From Clostridium sp. (GTDB lineage Bacteria; Bacillota; Clostridia; Clostridiales; Clostridiaceae), in contig NZ_JAENWM010000040.1 of NCBI RefSeq assembly GCF_016650035.1, positions 1 through 33,180 of the forward strand: a stretch of DNA of 33,180 nucleotides. Reading direction: 5' to 3'. Both the position numbers and the translations under genes were made by a program. The notes beneath the pieces were generated by a model. It was not told the DNA's origin, searched no databases, and saw nothing but the letters and a program-made list of their open reading frames with translations. Shown piece by piece: positions 8,242 through 15,853 of the stretch. Positions within the stretch are counted from its first letter, which is position 1. Each line of letters begins with the position of its first letter.

Positions 8242-10362
8242 ATGAAAAAGTTAAACAAATATTATTTTATTGAATTCGAGAGCAAGTACAGTGTATTAGA
8301 CAAAATTGATTCAGATTGGTATAAAAATGAGTTAGCGGTAAAAGCATTTTGTAATGGAGCAAAGGTAAAAGATACAAATGGAAATTATTCAGAAGAGTGG
8401 TATAGAGCTAGATTTGTATATATGATGGTTAAATCAGGTAAATATGATAAAAACCTAATTTGTGTAGAGTTATCATTACCAAAGGGGAATGGTGGAAAAT
8501 CTATAAATCCCGATATTGTAGCATTTAAAAATAATAATTGGAGTAAATCTTTAGAGGATGGTGATTATGATAAGCTAAGGGCAGAGATATTAGTTGTTTT
8601 TGAGGCTAAAGATAATCCTGACGAAGTAGAAAAAGCTATTAAGAAACAAATTGAAGTAGCTTTAGAGAGAAGAGTTTCCACTGATAAATTTCAAGACTGG
8701 GCATATGGAGTATACTTTGACAATCAAGAAGATATAATCTTAATAAAAAAGGAAGGGTTAGCTGAGTTGGAAAGGTATAATATATCAAAGATGATACCAG
8801 CTAGCAAAAATATTGTAAGATTAAATGTTGCTGATAGAGATAGTCTAGAGGAACTACCTGAGCTTCAAAATTTAATAGCACAAATTGATAGAATAGCCGT
8901 AACTCATCAGTTTTATTTTGATGATTTAGACCCTATAGGGCAAGAAAGTTTTGAAGGGATACTTGATTATCTACAAAGAGAAAAGGATAAAATACAACAT
9001 CCGAATGCAAAGCGTTTATTAGTGGAAGCCTTAATGATTAAAGTAAATGAAGAAAATAATATAAAATTGAATGGTGAAAAATCATGTTTTTATATAAGTA
9101 AGGATGAAATAAGGACTAACGGTAGTGCTACTTTAGAATTTAGAAAAAGAATATATAAATTATATGAAGAAGCAAAAGAAAATTATAATGCATTAGAAGG
9201 AACTCAAAGATATATTAAGCATAGTGAAACTAATATTACGCCTATAAATCAGCATGATGAGAAAATGCTTATTGCTATTGTTAAATCTCTTCAAGGAAAA
9301 AGTATTCTTAGGGGAGTAACTACAAATTTTAATCAAACTATATTTAATAATTTTGGTGATGAAGTAGAAAAGACTGTTGCTGGTCAGTTTTTTACGCCTA
9401 TTCCAATAATATTAGCAATAATATCTATAATTAATCCGAGAGTAAATGAAACATTCATTGACCCTTGTTCTGGAATTTGTGATTTTCAAGCTATAGGATG
9501 GAAACATACTGGTGTAAAAGAAAATTCGAAAAATTACTATGGGGTAGATATATCTTCTACTGTATTAACCTTAGCAGAGCTAAATTTAGTACTTAATGGA
9601 GCGGGTACAATTAATTTATATCATAACAATTCGTTGTTTGAAAAGTTATGTATTGGAGGTCAATTCACAAATATAGATACATTCAATATAAATAATTATG
9701 ACCCATTGACATGGAAAAGTTTAGATAATAAAACACTGGATATTAAGAGATATGATACAGTTAATACTAATCCTCCTTTTGGACAAGGTAGAGATTTAAG
9801 AACTGGAAAAAATGGTATATGGGATTATGGACTTAACAGTGATATTATGAAAATGTATGAAACATGGTCTTTGTTAGGGGAGCCTAAAAGTATAGATATG
9901 GGAATTATATTTTTAGAAAATGCTTATAGGATAACTAAACCAGGTGGAAGATTTGCAATAGTATTATCTAATTCAATTGCATCAATACAAAGTTGGGATT
10001 CGGTTAGACTATGGTTATTTGAAAAGGTAAGATTAGTTGCTACAATAGATTTACCTCAAAATTGTTTTGGAGAAACGGGTGTATCTACTACAGTTTTAAT
10101 TGCATACAAACCAAAAGAAGATGAGAAAAGTGAACTTTTATCTGAAGATTATGACGTATTTACAAGGAATATAAAATACACTGGATATGAAGTTAAAACT
10201 GTAAAAAGAAACATTGTTTTTGAACCAGTAAAAGAAGTAGACCCTGTGACCCTAAAGGATACGGGGAAGCTTAAAGAAGATTTCACTAAGATGATAGGGG
10301 ACTTTGAGGAATATATGAAGTCACAAAATGCAATAATTAAGAGTGCATTTGGGAGAGGGTAA
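8242..10362 (+). CDS. Fused nuclease/N6-adenine DNA methyltransferase (type IIB/BcgI-like RM subunit)
   Basis: A 706-aa protein that joins cutting and methylating domains. The N-terminal part has a PD-(D/E)XK-type nuclease pattern: PD at 90-91 and EAK at 121-123 in hydrophobic strands (DIVAF, EILVVFEAK). The middle and C-terminal part is an HsdM-like N6-adenine methyltransferase: AGQFFTP, the AdoMet motif DPCSGICDF near 406-414, and the catalytic NPPF near 511-514. The next gene is an HsdS-like specificity subunit one base away. A methylase-nuclease plus separate S subunit, with no HsdR motor nearby, matches BcgI-type systems rather than type I. GGAGG precedes the ATG. Alternative: an HsdM with a non-cutting N-terminal domain. 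Confidence 0.82.
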   Translation: MKKLNKYYFIEFESKYSVLDKIDSDWYKNELAVKAFCNGAKVKDTNGNYSEEWYRARFVYMMVKSGKYDKNLICVELSLPKGNGGKSINPDIVAFKNNNWSKSLEDGDYDKLRAEILVVFEAKDNPDEVEKAIKKQIEVALERRVSTDKFQDWAYGVYFDNQEDIILIKKEGLAELERYNISKMIPASKNIVRLNVADRDSLEELPELQNLIAQIDRIAVTHQFYFDDLDPIGQESFEGILDYLQREKDKIQHPNAKRLLVEALMIKVNEENNIKLNGEKSCFYISKDEIRTNGSATLEFRKRIYKLYEEAKENYNALEGTQRYIKHSETNITPINQHDEKMLIAIVKSLQGKSILRGVTTNFNQTIFNNFGDEVEKTVAGQFFTPIPIILAIISIINPRVNETFIDPCSGICDFQAIGWKHTGVKENSKNYYGVDISSTVLTLAELNLVLNGAGTINLYHNNSLFEKLCIGGQFTNIDTFNINNYDPLTWKSLDNKTLDIKRYDTVNTNPPFGQGRDLRTGKNGIWDYGLNSDIMKMYETWSLLGEPKSIDMGIIFLENAYRITKPGGRFAIVLSNSIASIQSWDSVRLWLFEKVRLVATIDLPQNCFGETGVSTTVLIAYKPKEDEKSELLSEDYDVFTRNIKYTGYEVKTVKRNIVFEPVKEVDPVTLKDTGKLKEDFTKMIGDFEEYMKSQNAIIKSAFGRG

Positions 10363-10363
10363 T

Positions 10364-11827
10364 ATGGTGAAAAAATATATTAAAGAACCGAATACTCTTA
10401 AAAAGAGTGATATATTAAAAAAGATGTCTCTCTCAGGAAAAGATTACTGGGAGTTTATAGAAGTAGAAAATGGAGTTGAGCTAGATAAAATTGTAGAGCA
10501 CAAAGTAGGAGATTCTTTCTTAAGAGAAGACTTTACTTATGAAGATATTTGTAATGAGTTTAGATTTATAAAAACAGGGAACCTATCTCCTAATAAAATG
10601 TTAGTAGATTTTACGAGCACTCAATATTGTAAGCCTAATGGAGAGATTGCATTAGAGGATGGAGATATATTAATTGCAAAAGATGGTGGGGGAAATGGGT
10701 TAGCTGACACGAGTATATATTTTAAACTAGATGATTCTATTATTGCTGATTATTTTTGTGGAGAAGTACTGAGAATAAGAGTAAAAGAATCATATAATAA
10801 ATGGTATATATTTGCCATATTAAAATCTCAGTATTTTAAAGAATTCTTAGATGGGGTTACACCTGGAGGTTCTACATTAAGACACTCTAAGCTATTAGCC
10901 CTAGATATACTAATTCCATATAGCGAAGATAAAAAGGATGAAATAGAATATATAGCAACCTTGATGCAAAACTTAGTTGATAAAGAAATACAAATGAATA
11001 ATAAAATAAATTTAATAGACAAAAGAATAACGGATGAATTGGATATATCTAATAATAAGATAATAGCGAATCGGTATGCAAAAATAAGTGAAATGAAAGC
11101 AGCAAAAAGGGTGGATACAGGCATTTTTAGTGATGAATACAAAACTCTGGAAAGTAATGTAAAAAGCTATAAACATGGTTATTATCATATAAATAGTCAG
11201 AACATTTCACCAGGAAGAACCCCCGATGATTATAGGTACACGGATAAAAAAATTAATAATACGTTTTTATGGATAACTCCCAAAAATATAAATACTTTGG
11301 AGTTAATATATAGGACATATATTAGTACTAAAAGTACTAGCAAAATTGGTACCACTGATATAATACTATCTGGTATAAGATATTTAGGATATGGCTATTA
11401 TGATGATGGAGAAGAAGTTATATTTAGCAATCAGAATACTTTAGTAATTACTAATGATAGCAAAGATGAAAAAGAACAAATGTTTTTACTGGCTTTTTTA
11501 ACGTCATCAACAGGTAAAAAAATGCAAATGGCATGGAGAGTTGATGGAATGGTACCTATATTATACAAAGAGGGTATGTCAAATATTCCTATACCTAATT
11601 TCAACAGTGAGTTGAGAGAAGAATTGGTTAAAATATATTATAATAAAGTTTGCAGTATTAATAATTTAACACAAGAAAATTATTATTCAAAATCAGTAGA
11701 GAGAAATAAGGAATTGGGGATATATCAATTAAATAATGAAATTTTAAAACTTAAGGAATTCATTGAAAATAAAGTTGAAAAAATGATTTTTGGCACAGAA
11801 GTTGAAAAAAATTATGAAGTAATGTAA
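10364..11827 (+). CDS. Restriction-modification specificity subunit (HsdS-like)
   Basis: A 487-aa protein with two target-recognition domains, each followed by a helical spacer, as in HsdS and BcgIB. The first spacer is clear (LDILIPY, then an amphipathic helix through IEYIATLMQNLVDKEIQ). The second domain ends in IPIPNF and a helix near the C-terminus. Two different domains predict a bipartite, asymmetric target. I start at ATG 10364 because GGGAGAGGG sits 3 bases before it; the GTG at 10343 overlaps the upstream gene and has no site. The upstream stop is one base away, so the two are translationally coupled. Confidence 0.82.
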   Translation: MVKKYIKEPNTLKKSDILKKMSLSGKDYWEFIEVENGVELDKIVEHKVGDSFLREDFTYEDICNEFRFIKTGNLSPNKMLVDFTSTQYCKPNGEIALEDGDILIAKDGGGNGLADTSIYFKLDDSIIADYFCGEVLRIRVKESYNKWYIFAILKSQYFKEFLDGVTPGGSTLRHSKLLALDILIPYSEDKKDEIEYIATLMQNLVDKEIQMNNKINLIDKRITDELDISNNKIIANRYAKISEMKAAKRVDTGIFSDEYKTLESNVKSYKHGYYHINSQNISPGRTPDDYRYTDKKINNTFLWITPKNINTLELIYRTYISTKSTSKIGTTDIILSGIRYLGYGYYDDGEEVIFSNQNTLVITNDSKDEKEQMFLLAFLTSSTGKKMQMAWRVDGMVPILYKEGMSNIPIPNFNSELREELVKIYYNKVCSINNLTQENYYSKSVERNKELGIYQLNNEILKLKEFIENKVEKMIFGTEVEKNYEVM

Positions 11828-11867
11828 AAATATATAGGAACTGATAAATATATATTATAACAGAAAT

Positions 11868-11920
11868 AATAACTTTTACTTGTATTTAATAATACAGGTA
11901 AGAGTTATTTTTATTTTTAG
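11868..11920 (+). terminator. Terminator of the restriction-modification operon
   Basis: AATAACTTTTACTTGTATT pairs with AATACAGGTAAGAGTTATT with a few wobble pairs around an AT loop, and runs into TTTATTTTTA. Confidence 0.7.
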
Positions 11921-11931
11921 GAGGTAATAAA

Positions 11932-12294
11932 ATGATAGAAATTAGTTATTTAAAAGAAAAAGAAATTCTTAAAGGTCTACCATGGGAGGTACAAGAAAAC
12001 ATTAAAGGTATACTACAAATACTAGACAGAGAATATGGAGAAAACAGAAACAAGTACGAAGATAATGGAGGATATGTCTTGGTTATAGAAAAGGAAGAGG
12101 ACTTTAAAAAAATAAAACGTAAAGTATATATAGACTGTAATCATATTATTCCAGAATATGTCGACAGGGTAATATGCTCCAATTGCGAAGATTACACTAG
12201 TTGCTTAATAATTTGTAATAATGATTATGTGATTTCACTTATTATTCCAATGAAACTAACTCCACAAAATCTTATAAACTATATGATAGATTAA
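11932..12294 (+). CDS. Hypothetical protein with CxxC pairs
   Basis: A 120-aa protein I do not recognise. It starts after AGGAGG at a good distance. Features: an amphipathic N-terminal helix (EILKGLPWEVQENIKGILQI), then a central segment with CSNCEDYTSC that could bind a metal, then a hydrophobic strand. The last nine codons lie inside direct repeat A, so its C-terminus may have been shaped by the event that made the repeats. It stands alone between two terminators. Confidence 0.65.
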   Translation: MIEISYLKEKEILKGLPWEVQENIKGILQILDREYGENRNKYEDNGGYVLVIEKEEDFKKIKRKVYIDCNHIIPEYVDRVICSNCEDYTSCLIICNNDYVISLIIPMKLTPQNLINYMID

Positions 12295-12399
12295 AAGCCT
12301 TAATTACCGATACAACGGTGATTAAGGCTTTTGTTATTGCAAAAAAAACATTGGAGGTTTATTATTGCAATAAAAGTAACAAAGGAGACTAAATACTGT
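12272..12399 (+). repeat. Direct repeat A left of the radical SAM gene
   Basis: About 128 bp homologous to 13540-13666. It holds the end of the 120-aa gene, a hairpin (12293-12332), a GGAGG site and a decayed copy of the first codons of the gene at 13631 (shared AGACTAAATACTGT). The hairpin loop is inverted relative to copy B. Confidence 0.8.
12293..12332. terminator. Hairpin/terminator in repeat A
   Basis: A 17-bp stem (AAAAGCCTTAATTACCG with CGGTGATTAAGGCTTTT, one G-U pair) and loop ATACAA. The T4 end makes it a plausible terminator for the 120-aa gene. The same stem occurs at 13560-13599 with the loop in the opposite orientation. Confidence 0.65.
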
Positions 12400-12492
12400 A
12401 AAATTTAAAAATAATATAGAAACAATCAACATTTAACTATAGCTTGAACATATAAAAATTATATATTTAAAGGGGTTAATCAGATTTTATTC

Positions 12493-13335
12493 TTATAACC
12501 TTAGATTACAACAATCATCAGGATTGTAATTAATACTATTCTTCCAATATCTATAATGTTCTTCTACATCTTCACAAACTGAAATCTCTTTGAATCCTAC
12601 AATATTACTTAAATAATCAATTTTCTTTTCTAAAGGAAGATGTTTATATCCGCCTGAAATTATTGTGTACTCACTATAATCTATATCAAACCATTTTTGA
12701 ATCCATGTATTAATCCTTAAAAATTCAACAAGTATTTTATCACATTTCACATCATTTATTAAATTAAAATCTATGAATTTAGGAATAAAAGGTGACAATC
12801 TTAATTGAACATCGAAACCTAAAGAATATAGTTTTTCTATAGCTTCTATTCTTTTGGATGGAACCGATGCTTTTTCATATGTTTGAGAAAATTTATCATC
12901 TGTTGAAGTGACTGAAATCTGTATATGAGCAAGCTTTTTATCAAGTATAGCAATATACTCATCATCTGCAATGAGATGGCTTTTTGTTACTATAAGATAA
13001 TGTTTTTTGTGGGAATTTAACTCCTTAATAGCATTGTAGCTATTTCTTATCTGCTTTTCCATTGGCATAAAACAATCGGTCATGCCACCTAGCCTAACAC
13101 AAATATCATTTGGTAATAATGAAATTCTTTTTCTTACTTTTGAGATATCAGCAACTTTAGGTTGTTCGCTGTTCCAATGCTTTCTAAAATTCAATAAACT
13201 TTTTGAAAAACAGTAAGAACAATCATGTTGGCATCCACAACCATATACATCAAGCCTTGTAGAATAATTACATCTACTTCCCTCACCACCTACAACTTTA
13301 CGATAAAAACTTTTATATTCAAGTATTTCTTGCAA
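12493..13335 (-). CDS. Radical SAM protein (SPL-like)
   Basis: A 280-aa radical SAM enzyme. The [4Fe-4S]/AdoMet motif CQHDCSYC (Cys35, Cys39, Cys42) and the preceding Cys33 are visible, followed by GGMTDCFMPMEK and a TIM-barrel-like pattern (HYLIVTKSHL, HIQISVTSTDD, VQLRLSPFIP). It resembles the spore-photoproduct-lyase-like radical SAM group common on phages and islands; the substrate is unknown. The start is TTG at 13335, with GGTGGG upstream as a modest ribosome binding site. It is the only clearly cargo-like gene on the minus strand in the middle of E1 and lies between direct repeats A and B, suggesting separate acquisition. Confidence 0.78.
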   Translation of the reverse strand: MQEILEYKSFYRKVVGGEGSRCNYSTRLDVYGCGCQHDCSYCFSKSLLNFRKHWNSEQPKVADISKVRKRISLLPNDICVRLGGMTDCFMPMEKQIRNSYNAIKELNSHKKHYLIVTKSHLIADDEYIAILDKKLAHIQISVTSTDDKFSQTYEKASVPSKRIEAIEKLYSLGFDVQLRLSPFIPKFIDFNLINDVKCDKILVEFLRINTWIQKWFDIDYSEYTIISGGYKHLPLEKKIDYLSNIVGFKEISVCEDVEEHYRYWKNSINYNPDDCCNLRL

Positions 13336-13501
13336 TATACACCCACCGATTTTATTGTTTGTCTAATGTATATGCGAATAAGTTGTTATTATTTACTTTT
13401 AGACCATTTCTATTGTTCCTAAGTTGTGATTAGAATATAAATTTACTTATACCACTAAGACTAACAGCTAAAGAACTGCTAATCTATTTGGAGGTGTAGT
13501 T

Positions 13502-13621
13502 GTGAATGAAAATAAGGATACCAATAACATTACAGGGTTTTATAAACTATATGATAGATTAAAAGCCTTAATCACCGTTGTATCGGTAATTAAGGCGTTT
13601 GTTATTGCAAAAAAAACATAG
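13502..13621 (+). CDS. Small protein, 39 aa
   Basis: A GTG-start ORF with GGAGG 7 bases upstream. It encodes a hydrophilic N-terminus and a basic, hydrophobic second half (LKALITVVSVIKAFVIAKK) that could be one membrane-associated helix. Most of it lies in repeat B, including the hairpin. Its stop overlaps the ribosome binding site of the next gene (13631), so it may serve as a leader peptide coupling translation of that operon. Confidence 0.45.
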   Translation: MNENKDTNNITGFYKLYDRLKALITVVSVIKAFVIAKKT

Positions 13622-13666
13622 GAGGTAATTATGGCAAGAAAAATAATAAAAGAGACTAAATACTGT
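13540..13666 (+). repeat. Direct repeat B right of the radical SAM gene
   Basis: Homologous to repeat A (12272-12399), starting with TTATAAACTATATGATAGAT in both. Within the hairpin the central sequence is the exact reverse complement of that in A (ATCACCGTTGTATCGGTAAT here). It runs into the intact gene at 13631. Confidence 0.8.
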
Positions 13667-13924
13667 CAGATATTAAATCAAGGAAAATTAGCTGATGAAG
13701 AGTATACCTATTGTATCGAAAAGATATTTATTAAGGATAAGAAGAGGGATGAAATTAGGTTCAGCTTGTATAAGGATACTATAAAATCAAAAGAGAGGTA
13801 TGTTCCACGTTCATTAGATGTAACAGAAGAACAGCTATTGCAACTAATGAAGGAAGCATTATCAGGAGCAGTATTTTCAAAAGAATTTGTAAAAAGTTTA
13901 GCTGAAATATTAAATGTAAAATAA
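13631..13924 (+). CDS. Hypothetical protein, 97 aa
   Basis: Not recognised. AGGAGG is correctly placed for the ATG. A soluble, charged protein with predicted beta strands in the first half (CQILNQGKL, YCIEKIFIKD, RFSLYKDT) and a helical end. It is first in an apparent operon of accessory element genes (this gene, radC, a DUF960 gene, an ecsC-like gene, a 64-aa gene), all on the plus strand with short gaps. Its first codons are duplicated in decayed form at 12355-12399. Confidence 0.65.
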   Translation: MARKIIKETKYCQILNQGKLADEEYTYCIEKIFIKDKKRDEIRFSLYKDTIKSKERYVPRSLDVTEEQLLQLMKEALSGAVFSKEFVKSLAEILNVK

Positions 13925-13946
13925 ATAATTGAAAGAAGGTAGGAAT

Positions 13947-14465
13947 ATGTCAAAGAGCACATATTGTGTTGATAAAATAGACGGAGGTAAAAAGGAAATG
14001 ATAACAGCAGAAAATAAGAATACACCTGCTAAAAGGATAAACATAGTATCTATAAAAATGGTAAGAGAAGCAACTATCCTATACAACATACGAAAGATAA
14101 CGAGCCCAACAGATGCGGTGGAGCTTGGAAAAAAAATTCTTGAAGACTCAGACCGTGAACATCTATGGCTACTTTGCCTTGACACGAAAAATCAGCCAGT
14201 TGCACTGAATGAAGTTTCGGTAGGGAGCCTTTCTAGCTCGATTGTTCATCCAAGAGAAGTTTTTAAGGCTGCAATTCTAAGCAATGCAGCTTCAATAATA
14301 CTTTTTCACAATCATCCATCAGGAGACCCTTCAGCTTCCAATGAAGATATAAAAATCACAACAAGGATCAAAGAATGTGGGGAGATACTAGGGCTTCCGC
14401 TTATTGACCACATCATTATTGGGAATGAAAGTTATTGTAGCCTAAAAGAAAAAGGAATATTATAG
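13947..14465 (+). CDS. radC: RadC/JAB-domain protein
   Basis: A 172-aa protein of the RadC family with the JAB-type metal motif HNHPSGDPSASNED at 121-134 and the upstream conserved DTKNQPVALNEVSVGS. It lacks the N-terminal helix-hairpin-helix domain of chromosomal RadC, as is usual for copies on mobile elements. Despite the name, a repair role is doubtful; the element-borne copies are of unknown use, possibly in handling element DNA. The start is ATG 13947 with AAGGTAGGA upstream; the TTG at 13929 is rejected. It precedes a DUF960 gene by 14 bases. Confidence 0.88.
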   Translation: MSKSTYCVDKIDGGKKEMITAENKNTPAKRINIVSIKMVREATILYNIRKITSPTDAVELGKKILEDSDREHLWLLCLDTKNQPVALNEVSVGSLSSSIVHPREVFKAAILSNAASIILFHNHPSGDPSASNEDIKITTRIKECGEILGLPLIDHIIIGNESYCSLKEKGIL

Positions 14466-14479
14466 GGAGAATTACGGAT

Positions 14480-14788
14480 ATGTTTGATAATGCTAGGTAT
14501 ATTACAAACGGAATAAATGAAAAAGTTGGTGAATCCATCCAAGTAGCATTATGGAACTTTATTGACTTATTAAAGCTAAAAAAAGATTTTACAATAGATT
14601 ATCTACAAGTATTTGAACTTAGAGAAATAAGGAATAGTAAGACTTTTAATCAAGAAATAGTACACTCACAGGAAGAGCCATTATACAAGAAACATTACTT
14701 GATATCCGTTGATAAGCCTATTAATACTAAAGTATATGTAATAGATGACTCACAACAAAGCGTGCTTATGTTAGCAGACGAGTATTAA
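14480..14788 (+). CDS. DUF960-family protein
   Basis: A 102-aa protein whose start (MFDNARYITNGINE), central DYLQVFELREI and the later QEEPLYKKHYL pattern match DUF960, a small soluble family regularly found on SCC and other Gram-positive elements. Function unknown. GGGAG precedes the ATG. Its presence with RadC and a Cch-like ATPase is part of the evidence that E1 has an SCC-type backbone. Confidence 0.78.
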   Translation: MFDNARYITNGINEKVGESIQVALWNFIDLLKLKKDFTIDYLQVFELREIRNSKTFNQEIVHSQEEPLYKKHYLISVDKPINTKVYVIDDSQQSVLMLADEY

Positions 14789-14819
14789 AAAGTATATATA
14801 ATGTAGGGGAAGATAAATA

Positions 14820-15449
14820 ATGGGTGAATTAATACAGAATAATAAAATTATGCAGGCATTGGATTGGACTTATGAAAAATCCTTAAGTGGATTACCAGGA
14901 ACATTATCAGCAGAAGAATTAGCAATTTCGTATCTAAATAAAAATGGTTGTAATACTGTAAAGTCATGTGATAGTTTAATAAGTTGGCAAGTAGGAAAAT
15001 GTACAACATCTGGGTTTATAACAGGATTAGGGGGAGTGATAACATTGCCAGTTGCAATGCCTGCTAGTATTTATAGTGTAATATACGTTCAAATTAGAAT
15101 GATAGCGGCAGTAGCATTCATAGGCGGATATGATATAAAGGATGATTCGGTAAAGAGCTTAGTTTATATGTGTTTAGCAGGAAATACAGCTATAGAAATT
15201 GCAAAGGATGTTGGAATGAAAGTAGGTACTAAATTAACACAATCAGCTATACAGAGGATTTCTTTAGAAACAATAAAGCGAATCAATAAAGCTGTAGGTT
15301 TTAGACTGCTAACAAAGTTTGGACAAGAAGGAATATTAAATCTAGGTAAGGCAGTTCCATTAATTGGTGGAATTATCGGTGGAGGAGTAAATTTAGCTTC
15401 TACTAAGACTATAGGAAAGATATCAAAGAAAGTATTTTTAAGTTATTAA
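14820..15449 (+). CDS. EcsC-like protein
   Basis: A 209-aa protein with glycine-rich hydrophobic segments (TSGFITGLGGVITLPVAMPA and AVPLIGGIIGGGVNLASTK) and the pattern typical of the EcsC family, a poorly understood group named from the Bacillus ecs operon. It may associate with the membrane. GGGGAAG precedes the ATG. A 64-aa gene follows 27 bases later and may be its partner. Confidence 0.7.
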   Translation: MGELIQNNKIMQALDWTYEKSLSGLPGTLSAEELAISYLNKNGCNTVKSCDSLISWQVGKCTTSGFITGLGGVITLPVAMPASIYSVIYVQIRMIAAVAFIGGYDIKDDSVKSLVYMCLAGNTAIEIAKDVGMKVGTKLTQSAIQRISLETIKRINKAVGFRLLTKFGQEGILNLGKAVPLIGGIIGGGVNLASTKTIGKISKKVFLSY

Positions 15450-15476
15450 TAAGAATAGAAAGAAGGTAAGATAAGT

Positions 15477-15671
15477 ATGGGGTTCGTTAATATATTAAAA
15501 ATAGGAATAAAAGCGATTGCATCTACGGTAATGGATGAAGTATTAAGTACAATTGGTCTGGCAGCAGAAATGGATAATTATCCTGACGAACGACTAATGA
15601 AAATAATAAAAACAGGCGCTTTAAAACAGAAAAGTGCAGCAGCATATGCATTAAAAAAAAGAGGTAATTAA
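15477..15671 (+). CDS. Hypothetical small protein, 64 aa
   Basis: Not recognised. GAAGG lies upstream of the ATG. One long amphipathic helix with a weakly hydrophobic N-terminal half (FVNILKIGIKAIASTVMDEV) and a basic tail. It follows the EcsC-like gene closely and ends the RadC-DUF960-EcsC group. It could be a partner of the EcsC-like protein. Confidence 0.55.
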   Translation: MGFVNILKIGIKAIASTVMDEVLSTIGLAAEMDNYPDERLMKIIKTGALKQKSAAAYALKKRGN

Positions 15672-15797
15672 AGCATTATAGTATTATATGGAGCTTGATA
15701 TATTAGATGTATCTGAATATGGAAATAAGAAAGAACCAAAGGTATTATAGAAATATAGATACGTTTGGTTCATCATTACAGTAAATATTGATTAATA

Positions 15798-15839
15798 CAC
15801 AAAAAAATATTAAAATAAGTATATAAATATTTTTTTGTG
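15798..15839 (+). terminator. Perfect 14-bp inverted repeat before the transposase-like gene
   Basis: CACAAAAAAATATT (15798-15811) and AATATTTTTTTGTG (15826-15839) are perfect reverse complements around a 14-base loop. The stem is AT-only apart from its base and ends 14 bases before the next ATG. It could end the upstream operon or bind the encoded protein. Confidence 0.5.
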
Positions 15840-15853
15840 AAGTAGGTGAATTA

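Noticed and set aside
8242-11827. Complete type I restriction system
   Set aside because: No HsdR helicase-nuclease gene in the window, and the methyltransferase carries its own nuclease-like domain.
13708-14185. Two minus-strand ORFs opposite the 97-aa gene and radC
   Set aside because: Overlap real genes and show no supporting signals.
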